A DNA stretch of 64,000 bases, taken from Oceanospirillaceae bacterium (lineage in GTDB: Bacteria > Pseudomonadota > Gammaproteobacteria > Pseudomonadales > Oceanobacteraceae). Positions 23,953-33,437 of this stretch are shown in pieces. The stretch spans positions 1 through 64,000 of the forward strand of contig PBQA01000015.1 in NCBI GenBank assembly GCA_002724925.1. Reading direction: 5' to 3'. How positions within the stretch are numbered: position 1 is the stretch's first letter; each line of letters opens with the position of its first letter. The position numbers were made by a program, and so were the translations under genes. Below the pieces are notes generated by a model. It saw only the letters and a list, made by a program, of their open reading frames with translations, was not told where the DNA came from and searched no databases.

Positions 23953-25395
23953 TTAATAGTCCGTCACCGGAAAAATGGATTCCGCATACATCTGCAGTTC
24001 GTAGATCCACTGCAACTTCTGAGGGTCATCGGCAACACGCTGGGCGGCCTGCTCCAGTATTGGCGCGAACTGCTCGAAGGTCAGGAGTGGTGAGCCTGAT
24101 ACACCCTTCATCAGTCTTTCGATGCGATATTGTTCCCAACGCTCGCGCTCGTCTTCGCTCAAAGTGTCAGCGAAGTTGCGAGCGCGGTAACGGAAGAGCA
24201 TTTCTTCGCCCCGCTCGTCCTGAAATGGATTCGGATAATCCGCCAGATCCCAGCCCTGCATTCGCTGAATTTCGTCCATTGCCTGCTTGTCAGCATTCGA
24301 GAAAAAGCCGTCGTACAAACGGGCATCAACGTCAGTAATCTCAGCAAACTGTCGACCACCAAAGACTTCAGCCATTTTCGCGGTTAATGGCCCTGCATCA
24401 CGAAGTATCTTCAGGTGCCTGCGCAGGTTGTCGCCGCTGATACTCCAACGCTCGGCCTGATCCGGTGTCAGGGTATTCGCAGGTGCGATCACCGGCGATT
24501 TATTGATGTGTATTTCTTTCAACGGCAGGCGCGTCATGCCCTCGGGCATATCTGCGGCTCGGGTGAATACACGCTGCGCGATCTGCTCTGCGGTCAGGTC
24601 GTAAAGTTCGGTGGGATCAACCGATAAATCCCAGGCAATAAAGCTGTTTTTGTTCGTCGGGTGCCAGCACAGGGGCGCCACCACAGCCATACAACCCTGC
24701 TCTACCGGGTACATGCCTGACACATGCATCAATGGCTTATGGGTGCCGACGTCAATCAGGCCGCCCAGCGTCTGCTTACTGCGATGCTGATATAGATAAC
24801 GGTATAACTTAGGTTGCTTGTCTTTCACCAAACGTGCCAGAGCAATGGTCGCACGCACATCGGAGACAGCATCGTGGGCCTTGCCGTGATCGAGACCATT
24901 AGCAGCCGTCAGGTGCTCAAGTTTAAAGCTGGTCTTACCCAAGTCATTCTTCGGCCATTCAATGCCTTCCGGGCGCAGTGCGTACGCGCAACGCACAACA
25001 TCAAGCAGGTCCCAGCGGGAGTTACCGCCCTGCCATTCGCGTGCATAGGGGTCAAAGAAGTTGCGGTACAGGGTGTAACGAGTAAATTCATCATCAAAGC
25101 GGATGCTGTTATAGCCCGCAACACAGGTACCCGGCTGACTGAACATCTCGTTGATGCGAGCAATAAAGTCTTTCTCTGGGATGCCTTTGCTCTGGCAGTC
25201 TTGTGGCGTAATGCCGGTGATCAACACGGCTTCCGGATGCGGCAGGTAGTCATCCGACTGACGGCAGAATATTTCGACCGGTTCTTCAATTTCATTGAGG
25301 TCTTCGTCGGTGCGGATAGCAGCAAACTGCGCTGGGCGATCCCAGGCTGGGTTTGCGCCAAACGTTTCATAGTCGTACCAGACGATGGTGTTCAC
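23953..25395 (-). CDS. sbcB: Exodeoxyribonuclease I
   Basis: It degrades single-stranded DNA 3' to 5' and works in recombination and repair. The 480-residue length matches E. coli ExoI (475). The DEDDh exonuclease domain is clear: YDYETFGANPAWDRPAQFAA (D and E of motif I), the central YNSIRFDDEFTRYTLYRNFF and AHDAVSDVRATIALARLVKD (motif III with H). The SH3-like and helical C-terminal domains follow. It forms a short operon with the PaaI-type gene. Confidence 0.96.
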   Translation of the reverse strand: MNTIVWYDYETFGANPAWDRPAQFAAIRTDEDLNEIEEPVEIFCRQSDDYLPHPEAVLITGITPQDCQSKGIPEKDFIARINEMFSQPGTCVAGYNSIRFDDEFTRYTLYRNFFDPYAREWQGGNSRWDLLDVVRCAYALRPEGIEWPKNDLGKTSFKLEHLTAANGLDHGKAHDAVSDVRATIALARLVKDKQPKLYRYLYQHRSKQTLGGLIDVGTHKPLMHVSGMYPVEQGCMAVVAPLCWHPTNKNSFIAWDLSVDPTELYDLTAEQIAQRVFTRAADMPEGMTRLPLKEIHINKSPVIAPANTLTPDQAERWSISGDNLRRHLKILRDAGPLTAKMAEVFGGRQFAEITDVDARLYDGFFSNADKQAMDEIQRMQGWDLADYPNPFQDERGEEMLFRYRARNFADTLSEDERERWEQYRIERLMKGVSGSPLLTFEQFAPILEQAAQRVADDPQKLQWIYELQMYAESIFPVTDY

Positions 25396-25454
25396 TCAAT
25401 GCTCCTGTATGCAGATCAAAACGCTAGTTTACCGATTATACGGCACGCATAAAA

Positions 25455-25488
25455 CAAAACCCCCGGAGGATGACCTTCGGGGGTTTTG
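25455..25488. terminator. Bidirectional-type terminator between sbcB and the hydrolase
   Basis: CAAAACCCCCG (25455-25465) and CGGGGGTTTTG (25478-25488) form an 11-bp stem with a 12-base loop. On the minus strand it follows the hydrolase stop and ends in GTTTTAT. It separates the hydrolase from the sbcB promoter. Confidence 0.85.
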
Positions 25489-25512
25489 TCTTTGAACAGA
25501 TCGGACAGCCGC

Positions 25513-26532
25513 TTACCAGCCTTTGCGCGGATTACCCGGTACGATCCAACCCTGCTCTTCCTTACCTGGAAGTTGGGGCAGTTCGCCGAACATCAGGTAG
25601 TAATGCGCATCGCGCGAAGACTGACGTGGCAGCTCTTCCATTGGCAGGTGGCCAGTCACTTCGTACGAAACAAAAGTCATGTTCGGCAGGTGTGTTTTGA
25701 ACTGCTTCATCACGCGCTCAGGCGTCCATTCGTCATCCTCACCCCACATCACGAGTGTTGGTGTCTGGATGTACTTAATACGGTCGCTTTCGTTGTTGCC
25801 TTCTTCCAGTTGGTCTTCCATGGTACGGGCAACGTCGATAAATGCGGTGCGGTTGCCCTTACGCAACATCATGTCCTGATTGCGACGGACAATCTCGTCG
25901 GTGACCTTTTCATCATCGGAGTACATTGACTCAATACGATCACGGACTTTACCGCGTCGTAGTGTCCAGGAATTGAGGCCAGCCAGAACAGGAATGGTGT
26001 TGTAACCCAATACCGGATGAACCTCCTGATCAAAGCCGGTGGAGTCAACGAGTACCATGGAGTCAACACGCTCTGGGTATTCTTTGGCGAAGTTCCAGGT
26101 AATGAAACCGCCGTATGAGGCACCAACCAGCCTTACGCTGTCGAGGCCGAGCTTATCCATGAAGGCTTCAACTTTGCCCATCATGTACTCAACGTCGTAT
26201 GTTTCGGTTTTCGGGTCCGGGCCAGTCAGGCCGTGTCCAGGGAGATCAAGGCGGATAACGCGGAAGTCGGTCGCCATACGGTCAACCCAAGCGTCCCAGA
26301 CATGCAGAGATGAATGTTCGCCATGGAGCATCAACACGGCTTCATCGCCAAACCCCTGATCGGTGTAATGCATCACAAGACCGTCGACAGCGGTAAATTT
26401 AGAGCTTTCGTCGGTGTACTTTTCAGTGAGTTCAGAGAGCGGGCGAGAGCCCAGGCCGAAGTAAGCACAGCCTGTAGTTACAACAGTGGTTGCGACCATA
26501 CTGGCTACCAGCAGCAGCTTGATGAGTTTCAT
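25513..26532 (-). CDS. Lipoprotein alpha/beta hydrolase
   Basis: This 339-residue protein has a lipoprotein signal (MKLIKLLLVASMVATTVVTTGCAYFG; Cys about residue 22). The hydrolase domain has the oxyanion segment VLMLHGEHSSLHVWDAW, the nucleophile elbow VGASYGGFI, the acid in WGEDDEWTPERV and the histidine in TGHLPMEELP, so the triad is complete. It resembles haloalkane dehalogenase/epoxide-hydrolase-like members. Substrate unknown; an envelope esterase is the safest call. It is monocistronic with its own terminator. Confidence 0.85.
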   Translation of the reverse strand: MKLIKLLLVASMVATTVVTTGCAYFGLGSRPLSELTEKYTDESSKFTAVDGLVMHYTDQGFGDEAVLMLHGEHSSLHVWDAWVDRMATDFRVIRLDLPGHGLTGPDPKTETYDVEYMMGKVEAFMDKLGLDSVRLVGASYGGFITWNFAKEYPERVDSMVLVDSTGFDQEVHPVLGYNTIPVLAGLNSWTLRRGKVRDRIESMYSDDEKVTDEIVRRNQDMMLRKGNRTAFIDVARTMEDQLEEGNNESDRIKYIQTPTLVMWGEDDEWTPERVMKQFKTHLPNMTFVSYEVTGHLPMEELPRQSSRDAHYYLMFGELPQLPGKEEQGWIVPGNPRKGW

Positions 26533-26718
26533 CGTGATCCCCGGATCTTATTATTGTTGTCATATTACTAATACTAGTCTCGTTACCTTACCACAGCTTT
26601 ACTGGGTCGTCTCGCCTTCTGCATCAATCTGCTGCTGACTCAATTCTGCGCTTCCCCTCTGCTGGTATGACGTTAGAATGATCATCCTTTTCGAGAACAT
26701 TTGTTGTAAGCGAACTTC

Positions 26719-29316
26719 ATGGCTCTATTCAAAAAGTTATTCAACAGGGACAAAACCCGCAACGCGACCGACACTAAGAAAGCGCCGGCCGCGAAAACTG
26801 GGCGTCAGTTAATCCTCAGCGAGAAAGACAGCGATCGCCGTCTGGTGCTGATCAGAGAAGTAACCGATGAGACTGAGCTGGAAGCTCTGATCCGTGAAGC
26901 GGACAAAGAGACCCGTCAGCAGATTGAAGCCGTCTGGCTTGAGCGTCTCGCACCGTCAGGAACGCTACCCTCTGGCGCGAATGATCAGGTACTGACCCGT
27001 ATCGCATCACTGACCCGCGATGATGCATTGGCGAAGTCTGCCATCGCCGCCATTGGCGACGAACCAGCTCGTTTGGCCCTGGCCAAAGAGCATCCCCTGG
27101 CCCGCGTGCGTCTGGCTGCGGCAGAGACAATTACCTCCGCAGAGGCGCTGCACGATTTGCAGAAGCATGCACAAGGCAAAGACAAGGCCGTTTACCGGCA
27201 TTGCAAAGACGCCCTTGCGGCACTCAATGCCGAAGATGAAGCCCGCCAGAAGGTTCAGGACAAGATCGACTACATCCGCAGTAATGCAGAGACTCTGCTG
27301 CGCCTGGGCTTTGGCCCTGAGTTTACCGGCAAAGTACAGATACTCAGTCAGCGTTGGCAGGATTTGAAAGAGTCCACCGAGGGCTTTGAGACAACGGATA
27401 TTCCTGCCCTGCTGGAACAACTCGAAGCAATCCTTACGGCGAAGAAAGAAGAAGAGCAAAAAGCCGCAGCACTCGAAGCTGAACTGCAGCAAGCGACTGA
27501 ACAGCAACAGCGCATTCTTACTCACCTGAAGGATGTACTTGAGAGCATCAGTGATGATTCGACAGCAGAAAGCCTGAAAGAAACCCTGCTCAGCGAAGAA
27601 AGTGCCTGGGCAGCAGCCACGGCCAAGCACTCAGCATCAGCAAGCCAGCAAAAGCAGTACGATAACGCCGTTGCCGAAATTACTACCGCAGCGGCAGCCC
27701 TGCAGTACCTCGATGAGCATGACGACATTAAGGGTGAACTCTCTCCGGAGCAGGCCCGTGAACACCTTCCGCATCTTGCCTGGCCACACAGTGCCAGTGC
27801 TCCGGCATGGCTGACAGCTCTGAGAAAAGTGGCCGGTGAAAAGCCGAAAGCGGCAAAGCCAGTACCGGAAAAACAGGATGACAGCGAAGCCCGCGCTAAA
27901 GCAGAGGCGCTTATTGAAACGCTCGAAAACGCACTGGAAGCAAAGGTCGTTGCAGACGCTGCCAACGCGCTCAAGCAGATTCATCGTTTGAACGACAAGC
28001 TGACGCAAAAGACACAGAACCAGATGCAGGGCCGCCTTCGTCTGCTGACCAATCAGCTGAACGAACTCCGCGACTGGCAGGGCTTTGCTGTAACGCCGAA
28101 GAAGGAAGCCCTGTGCGAGCAGATGGAAGCCTTAATCGACGCCGATATTGCGCCGGACTTACTGGCCGAGCGTATTAAAGAGCTTCAGACCGAGTGGAAA
28201 TCTCTTGGCCACTCGAATGACCGGGATCTGTGGCAGCGCTTCCAGGAAGCCTCTGACAAGGCCTTTGAGCCGTGCAAAGCTTATTTTGCAGAACAGGCTC
28301 AGCAGCGTGAGAAACTGGTATCACTGCGTAATCAGCTTACCGAAGAGCTACGCCATTACGAAGCCAACATGGACTGGGACAGCGCAGACTGGAAAACGGT
28401 GCAGAATACGTTGAATGCCGCCCGTGATACCTTCCGCTCTTATTCGCCGGTTGATCGTGCGTCTCACCAGAAAACCCAGAAAGCATTTAACGACGTCTGC
28501 GACGCGATCTATGCGCACCTGAAAGCCGAATACGATCGTAATTTAGATCAGAAGCGTGCTCTGGTCAGCGCTGCTGAAGCGGCTGCGAACAGCGACGATA
28601 TGAGCGCAGCAGCAGACACAGTGAAGAAAATCCAGCAGGATTGGAAATCCGTCGGCGTGACGCCTCGTGGCCCGGACCAGAAACTCTGGAGCCAACTGCG
28701 CAAGCACGCAGATTCTGTTTTTGCTCAATTGAATGACGCTCGCGACGCTCGCAAAGCTGAAATTAATGAAACAGTCGCCAGCGCTGAAGCGATCGTTGAA
28801 GAGGCAAAAGCGAACACAGAAGATCAAGGCGTTGCTGCGATCAATGAAGCGCGTGAAAAACTCGCAGCCATAGAGCTTCCTAAGGGTGCTCACGGGCGTC
28901 TTGTTAAATCGCTTAACGACATTGAAGAGCGTATTAACTCCGCACGCAGCGCAGCTAAAGCCGCAGAAGAGCGTGGTCGCTGGGATACTCTGCTGGGGTT
29001 AATATCGTCGAATGAGAAACCTGAATCTGACGCTGCTCTGCCTTCGGGCATTGAGGCTTCCTGGTTTACTCAGGAAGCAGGTGAAGTCGATGCGAGAAAA
29101 CTTTGCATCACCATGGAAATCATCGCTGATGTGGAATCACCAGTAGAAGATAAGCCTTCACGTATGGAGCTTCAGGTTCAGCGCCTGGCAGAGGGCATGG
29201 GAAGAAACCTGAGCAAAGAAGAAGAACGCAATGCGCTTATTAAACAATGGCTGACTGTAGACGCTGAGCAAGTTTTGACTGAGCGTTTTATTACGGCACT
29301 GAAAGCTGTTATTTAA
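26719..29316 (+). CDS. DUF349 domain protein
   Basis: The 865-residue cytoplasmic protein is mostly helical. HEAT-like repeats near residues 60-160 (LASLTRDDALAKSAIAAIGD, LAKEHPLARVRLAAAETITS) are followed by a coiled coil (about 215-290). Several DUF349 units show the hallmark WK(S/x)(L/V)G pattern: LKELQTEWKSLGHSNDRDLW and IQQDWKSVGVTPRGPDQKLW. The family is widespread in gammaproteobacteria and Actinobacteria, with no accepted function. It is monocistronic and followed by a strong terminator. Confidence 0.88.
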   Translation: MALFKKLFNRDKTRNATDTKKAPAAKTGRQLILSEKDSDRRLVLIREVTDETELEALIREADKETRQQIEAVWLERLAPSGTLPSGANDQVLTRIASLTRDDALAKSAIAAIGDEPARLALAKEHPLARVRLAAAETITSAEALHDLQKHAQGKDKAVYRHCKDALAALNAEDEARQKVQDKIDYIRSNAETLLRLGFGPEFTGKVQILSQRWQDLKESTEGFETTDIPALLEQLEAILTAKKEEEQKAAALEAELQQATEQQQRILTHLKDVLESISDDSTAESLKETLLSEESAWAAATAKHSASASQQKQYDNAVAEITTAAAALQYLDEHDDIKGELSPEQAREHLPHLAWPHSASAPAWLTALRKVAGEKPKAAKPVPEKQDDSEARAKAEALIETLENALEAKVVADAANALKQIHRLNDKLTQKTQNQMQGRLRLLTNQLNELRDWQGFAVTPKKEALCEQMEALIDADIAPDLLAERIKELQTEWKSLGHSNDRDLWQRFQEASDKAFEPCKAYFAEQAQQREKLVSLRNQLTEELRHYEANMDWDSADWKTVQNTLNAARDTFRSYSPVDRASHQKTQKAFNDVCDAIYAHLKAEYDRNLDQKRALVSAAEAAANSDDMSAAADTVKKIQQDWKSVGVTPRGPDQKLWSQLRKHADSVFAQLNDARDARKAEINETVASAEAIVEEAKANTEDQGVAAINEAREKLAAIELPKGAHGRLVKSLNDIEERINSARSAAKAAEERGRWDTLLGLISSNEKPESDAALPSGIEASWFTQEAGEVDARKLCITMEIIADVESPVEDKPSRMELQVQRLAEGMGRNLSKEEERNALIKQWLTVDAEQVLTERFITALKAVI

Positions 29317-29356
29317 AAAAAATAGGAAACAGTGAGCTACTCACTGCTAACTGAAT

Positions 29357-29386
29357 AAAAACTGGCCTCTCACAGGCCAGTTTTTA
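29357..29386. terminator. Bidirectional terminator between the DUF349 gene and tusA
   Basis: ACTGGCCT (29361-29368) and AGGCCAGT (29374-29381) form a perfect 8-bp stem flanked by A5 and T5. A second smaller hairpin, CAGTGAG-CTA-CTCACTG, lies at 29330-29346. Confidence 0.88.
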
Positions 29387-29417
29387 TTTGTGCCGAAGAC
29401 CACTATTCTTGCCCTTG

Positions 29418-29663
29418 CTATTCTTCCTCTTCGGCGCCCTTCACGATCAGAAAGCGATACTCGCCATCCACTTCTTCATTCACCAGCATCTCATGACTGA
29501 GAAACGCACAGAAGCGCGTAAAGTCACGCACGGTTGAAGGGTCTGTTGCCAGTATCTGTATGACTTCGCCGATCGCCATTTCATTAATTTCTTTATGAAG
29601 CATCATCACCGGCTCTGGGCAAAACAAACCACGGGCGTCGAGTGTACGGGCAATATCAGTCAT
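29418..29663 (-). CDS. TusA-family sulfurtransferase
   Basis: The 81-residue protein begins MTDIARTLDARGLFCPEPVM, with the CPxP sulfur-carrier motif of TusA-family proteins. The start is set at 29663, where ATG overlaps the TAA stop of the transporter gene by one base (TAATG); an upstream in-frame extension would run inside the transporter. Classical TusA passes persulfide sulfur in 2-thiouridine synthesis. The family also includes sulfur-transport helpers, so the exact role is not fixed. Confidence 0.85.
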   Translation of the reverse strand: MTDIARTLDARGLFCPEPVMMLHKEINEMAIGEVIQILATDPSTVRDFTRFCAFLSHEMLVNEEVDGEYRFLIVKGAEEEE

Positions 29664-30871
29664 TATGATCCTCGGTATTGGAGAAACAGGCCACGGCGAC
29701 TCACCATCACGACCAGTACGATGGCCGCAGCACATAATAGCGCAGCGACACTGAAATGGCCGACGTAGCCAAGCTGCGTCGCACTATACCCCGACAACGC
29801 ACCAGCGACCATTCCCGTAATAATGACTACGCAGCTCTGAAAGGCATAATCCGCGCCCTCTGAGTGCTCGCGGCAGCGATCCATCATGACCGTAAACAGG
29901 GCTGCAGTGGCCATACCACCCGCCACGTGTTCTGCAATCACGGCCAGCCAGATCGTAAACATATCACCTGCAGAAATCAGGGAGTAACCAAGCATTGCGA
30001 CAGTCTCAAAGAGAAGGAACAAGACTAATGCATAGGCTCGGGGCATCCGGCCGGTCAGCCAGCCTCCCAACAAGGCGCCAGAGAGCCCCGCAAGGAATCC
30101 GCCAATGCCGAGCAAAGCTCCCATCTGCTCAAGTGTGACGCCCAGGTCAGACAGGTAAGGCCTGATCATCTGAGTCCCGAACGCATCACCAAACTTATAA
30201 AGCGCAATCAACGCCAACCATAACCACGGACCATCGAGACGAAAGAAACCAGACCACTGCTTCCAGACGCCCTGCTCTGCTTTGGTATGAGCTCTGGGCT
30301 TCCAGAAATACAGCGGCAGACTGCCGACAAACATCAGAGCCGCGACAGACAGCAACGAAAACTGCCAGCCCAGATGATTAAAGAAAGACAGCAGAACGCC
30401 ACCGGCCAGCACCATGCCGACGCGATAGCCACCTACCTGAATACCATTCCCGAGACCACGCTCTGCAGGTTTAAGATTCTCTACAGCCACCGCATCGGTG
30501 GCGATATCCTGCGTCGCGGTTAATAGATTCACTGCCATCAGAACAAGAGCAAGCGCCAACACGCCATCACTGGTCAGCCAGGGCAAAGGAACGAAAGACA
30601 GTGCGATTAAAACCAGCACAGCGGTGTGGTTCATTGCCAGAATCCAGCTGCGACGATACTCGCCGGGAATGATGGAAACCCGATCCAGCACTGGCGCCCA
30701 AATAAACTTCAATGCCCAGGGCAACGCCACCAGAGACATTAACCCAATCGATTTAAGATCGACGCCCTGCTCTCTCAACAGCACCGGCATCGCCTGACCA
30801 AAGAAGCCGTGGGGTAAACCCTGCACCAGGTATAACGAAATCAGGGCGAACCATTTAAGAGGTGAGTTCAT
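29663..30871 (-). CDS. AmpG-like MFS transporter
   Basis: The 402-residue protein has about 12 hydrophobic segments. It opens LISLYLVQGLPHGFFGQAMP and LMSLVALPWALKFIWAPVLD, which match the conserved start of the AmpG/PAT branch of the major facilitator superfamily. AmpG imports anhydro-muropeptides, but more distant members take other cargo, so the substrate is open. It overlaps the preceding membrane-protein gene by 17 bases and is coupled to tusA at 29663. Confidence 0.83.
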   Translation of the reverse strand: MNSPLKWFALISLYLVQGLPHGFFGQAMPVLLREQGVDLKSIGLMSLVALPWALKFIWAPVLDRVSIIPGEYRRSWILAMNHTAVLVLIALSFVPLPWLTSDGVLALALVLMAVNLLTATQDIATDAVAVENLKPAERGLGNGIQVGGYRVGMVLAGGVLLSFFNHLGWQFSLLSVAALMFVGSLPLYFWKPRAHTKAEQGVWKQWSGFFRLDGPWLWLALIALYKFGDAFGTQMIRPYLSDLGVTLEQMGALLGIGGFLAGLSGALLGGWLTGRMPRAYALVLFLLFETVAMLGYSLISAGDMFTIWLAVIAEHVAGGMATAALFTVMMDRCREHSEGADYAFQSCVVIITGMVAGALSGYSATQLGYVGHFSVAALLCAAAIVLVVMVSRRGLFLQYRGS

Positions 30872-31496
30872 TCATTAACCGCTTTTCATAAATTGTTCTG
30901 ATGACTATTAAATCCGTAATCACAAATGAAACCAGAAGATGCAACCACATCCATGGAATAACTCGCCTGCTGTGCTCAGAGTTGGAAAGCCACCGCTGTC
31001 GCCACTGAATTTCCATTGGGGTCGGCGCATAAGTTACCCGCACACCATCACAGCTGACGACTTCTGCTGTGACTCCATGCCCTCGATAGATCTGCCCAGC
31101 TATAAACGCGGAAGCCCGACATTGCTCTTCCAGAGTTGAGTCATCTCTGGCATTCACAGTTGCAAGCATGGACGTTTGTTTCTCTAATGAACCTGCAAGA
31201 ACCTTATTTACATCGAGTTGCTCGTACATAAGATGCAGTTTAAAGCCAAGAAATGACGGGTAAACAAACGTGACGACCAACCAAAAAAGGGAGCCTACGA
31301 CCCTGTAGTTTTTGTTCTCGTACGTCAGATAGAGGTGACGCATAAAGAGTGCAGTCGCGAAGGATATCCAGATCACCCAAACCATAAAGGTAATATCAAC
31401 CAGCCCTGATCCTCCCCAGAGAGAGAAAGCACAGCAGACAATGAGACCTGACAATAATCCTGTCGCTTCGATTCGGTTCACTCTGGATAATTTCAC
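30855..31496 (-). CDS. Hypothetical membrane protein
   Basis: The 213-residue protein has about four hydrophobic segments: TGLLSGLIVCCAFSLWGG, ITFMVWVIWISFATALFM, GSLFWLVVTFVYPSFLGF and a C-terminal VIPWMWLHLLVSFVITDLIV. A polar loop (about 95-165) contains two cysteines (EEQCRAS, VSCDGV) and probably faces the periplasm. No family was recognised. Its end overlaps the AmpG-like gene by 17 bases, so it is likely an operon partner. Confidence 0.65.
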   Translation of the reverse strand: MKLSRVNRIEATGLLSGLIVCCAFSLWGGSGLVDITFMVWVIWISFATALFMRHLYLTYENKNYRVVGSLFWLVVTFVYPSFLGFKLHLMYEQLDVNKVLAGSLEKQTSMLATVNARDDSTLEEQCRASAFIAGQIYRGHGVTAEVVSCDGVRVTYAPTPMEIQWRQRWLSNSEHSRRVIPWMWLHLLVSFVITDLIVIRTIYEKRLMNELTS

Positions 31497-31558
31497 TGAA
31501 GGCTAACCCTGATGAAAATTGACCCGAAGGTCAGTATCACTGTTAAGAATTTGATACT

Positions 31559-32029
31559 TCATTCCTCTGTAGAAAGTATATAAGTTCTGAATTTTCGTCC
31601 CATCCATTCACTCTCTTTTACTTCTTTCGCCATCTTTTCAAGTGCACGATATTTACGGCGGGTCTCGAGTAGATGAAACACTACCTCTTGATGACCAAGC
31701 TCCCGAGACCAGCGGATCATATCCCTGAAGACCCTTAAGCCTGAGCCCCAGTACGAACTTGAGAGGATAATCGCAAGTTCAGCGCCTTCGCCATCGGGTT
31801 GTATGCCACACCAGCCTGCAATATTACCATTGACCAGTATTGCACGGACACGATACCCATTCGCTGCATCTATTCGGGTTTTCTCCATAACCCAGAATTC
31901 TAGGGTTTCTTCAGTAAATTTTGGATGATCCACGAGGTGTGCTCTGAGTTTCTCGTCGTTCATCAAATCCAGCAGTACTGTTTGACTGACCTCTCCGAGA
32001 GATGCGTAGGTTACAACCTTCTTGTTCAT
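31559..32029 (-). CDS. GNAT-like acetyltransferase
   Basis: The 156-residue protein follows the N-acetyltransferase fold: a central strand GYRVRAILVNGNIAGWCGIQ, then AELAIILSSSYWGSGLRVFR, where the loop of SSSYWGSGL replaces the usual Q/R-x-x-G-x-G/A cofactor loop. The segment GHQEVVFHLLETRRKYRALE resembles the end of GNAT proteins with conserved 'R.KYR'. It is smaller and less canonical than typical GNATs. The acceptor is unknown. It diverges from rlmF. Confidence 0.7.
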   Translation of the reverse strand: MNKKVVTYASLGEVSQTVLLDLMNDEKLRAHLVDHPKFTEETLEFWVMEKTRIDAANGYRVRAILVNGNIAGWCGIQPDGEGAELAIILSSSYWGSGLRVFRDMIRWSRELGHQEVVFHLLETRRKYRALEKMAKEVKESEWMGRKFRTYILSTEE

Positions 32030-32135
32030 TCTTTATATCCTGTGTGGATGACAGCATTGCACAGCCAAAGGAAAATAACGCTCCTGGCGGTATACTATGT
32101 CGCTAACCTACGGCAATTGCTTACGAACCTCAGAT

Positions 32136-33059
32136 ATGAGCCTCTTAACCACGAACAAGAATGATGGCAAAGGCCTTCACCCGCGTAATCTCCATAATCG
32201 TAGATACGACTATGAAGTCCTGATCAAAACGCGACCTTCACTCAAAAATCATGTTGAGTCAGGCCCTGAAGGACAAAGTACCATCAACTTCTCAGATCCG
32301 CAGGCGGTAAAGGCGTTGAACGCTGCTATCCTTGAGCAGCATTACGGAGTAACTGGCTGGGATATACCCGGAGGTGCTCTCTGCCCTCCAATTCCGGGCC
32401 GAGTTGACTACATTCACTACATTGCCGACCTACTGGATTCGATAGAGCCCGATAAGAGTATACGCATGCTGGATATTGGCACCGGAGCAAACGGGATCTA
32501 CCCGCTTCTGGCGAGCAGCGTTTATGATTGGGAATGCGTTGCGACCGACATCAGTGAGGCTTCATTAGATAACGTCGCGAAGGTTTTAAAAAGCAACGCG
32601 GCTTTGCAGTCTCGCATCAGTCTTCGATTACAGCACGACAAACACAAGATGTTTGAAGGCGTCGTTCTGCCGCAAGAGCAATTCGACGTGTCGGTTTGCA
32701 ACCCGCCTTTCCACGCGTCTGCTGAGGAGGCTCTGCGCGGAAGTCAGCGAAAAGTCGCCAATCTAAATAAGGACAAAGCAGAACCGAATAGCAAGCCTCT
32801 GCTCAACTTTGGCGGGATGGAAAACGAACTCTGGTGCAACGGCGGTGAAGCACTCTTTCTGAAAAAAATGATTAAAGAAAGTAAACAGTTTGCTTCCCAG
32901 GTTCGCTGGTTTACCAGCCTGGTATCAAAAGCGGAAAACGTGAAGCCACTGTCAAAACTTGCGAATAAAGCAGGCGCAACAGACGTTAAGGTCATTGAGA
33001 TGACGCAGGGCAAAAAGCAGACCCGTATTCTGGCGTGGACGTTTCAAGCGATAGGTTGA
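32136..33059 (+). CDS. rlmF: 23S rRNA (adenine-1618-N6)-methyltransferase
   Basis: It methylates A1618 of 23S rRNA. The start MSLLTTNKNDGKGLHPRNLH at 32136 is chosen because the family begins shortly before the conserved GLHPRNxHxxxYD; an in-frame ATG at 32097 would add 13 residues. The 307-residue protein contains IRMLDIGTGANGIYPLLASS (SAM motif I), the catalytic NPPF in SVCNPPFHASAEEA and the typical FGGMENELWCNGGE region. A single gene. Confidence 0.95.
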   Translation: MSLLTTNKNDGKGLHPRNLHNRRYDYEVLIKTRPSLKNHVESGPEGQSTINFSDPQAVKALNAAILEQHYGVTGWDIPGGALCPPIPGRVDYIHYIADLLDSIEPDKSIRMLDIGTGANGIYPLLASSVYDWECVATDISEASLDNVAKVLKSNAALQSRISLRLQHDKHKMFEGVVLPQEQFDVSVCNPPFHASAEEALRGSQRKVANLNKDKAEPNSKPLLNFGGMENELWCNGGEALFLKKMIKESKQFASQVRWFTSLVSKAENVKPLSKLANKAGATDVKVIEMTQGKKQTRILAWTFQAIG

Positions 33060-33087
33060 GCGAATTGATTGATCGCGAATAGCCTCC

Positions 33088-33163
33088 GGCTGAATCGCTC
33101 CTACAGTTCAGAGGCCGTCGTGATGTAAGTGAATGATCAGAGCACCGTAGGAGCGCTTCAGCC
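33088..33163. repeat. REP-like inverted repeat after rlmF
   Basis: GGCTGAATCGCTCCTAC (33088-33104) is an inverted copy of GTAGGAGCGCTTCAGCC (33147-33163), with 16 of 17 bases pairing. The GTAGGAGCG core is the hallmark of REP-type dispersed repeats in pseudomonad relatives. A related TCCCTCCTACAAGC lies near 33347-33360. It probably is a short BIME-like unit. Confidence 0.65.
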
Positions 33164-33203
33164 AGCTTGCCTGGCTATGCGCGATATTTCTCTGCCCAGA
33201 CCA

Positions 33204-33296
33204 CAGCAGATACCAACTCAGGACCGTGTACCGCACGGAAGCGGTACCCGAGCTTCCAGGGATGATTAACAGCGTGTCCTGAGGTGGTATCTGCTG
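33204..33296. repeat. Long highly structured hairpin in the rlmF-thiolase gap
   Basis: Arms at 33204-33224 and 33276-33296 (21 bases, 20 pairing) enclose a second hairpin GTACCGC-ACGGAA-GCGGTAC (33228-33247) and overlapping GGAAGC/GCTTCC elements. This amount of nested pairing suggests an intergenic repeat element, a small RNA or a strong RNA-processing structure. No ORF uses it. The whole rlmF-thiolase gap (33060-33437) otherwise shows no gene. Confidence 0.6.
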
Positions 33297-33375
33297 AGGG
33301 CTATTATTCCGCTAAATGTCAGCTCACGCCGCTATCGGGAATAAGATTCCCTCCTACAAGCTCCCCCAGAAACGA

Positions 33376-33397
33376 AAAAGCCCCGCGTTGCGGGGCT
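33376..33397 (-). terminator. Terminator of the thiolase gene
   Basis: AGCCCCGC (33379-33386) and GCGGGGCT (33390-33397) form an 8-bp stem. On the minus strand it is followed by TTTTTCG. Confidence 0.88.
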
Positions 33398-33437
33398 CTT
33401 AATGAAGCGTTACGAGCGAAGCGCAGTAGCTCCGAAC

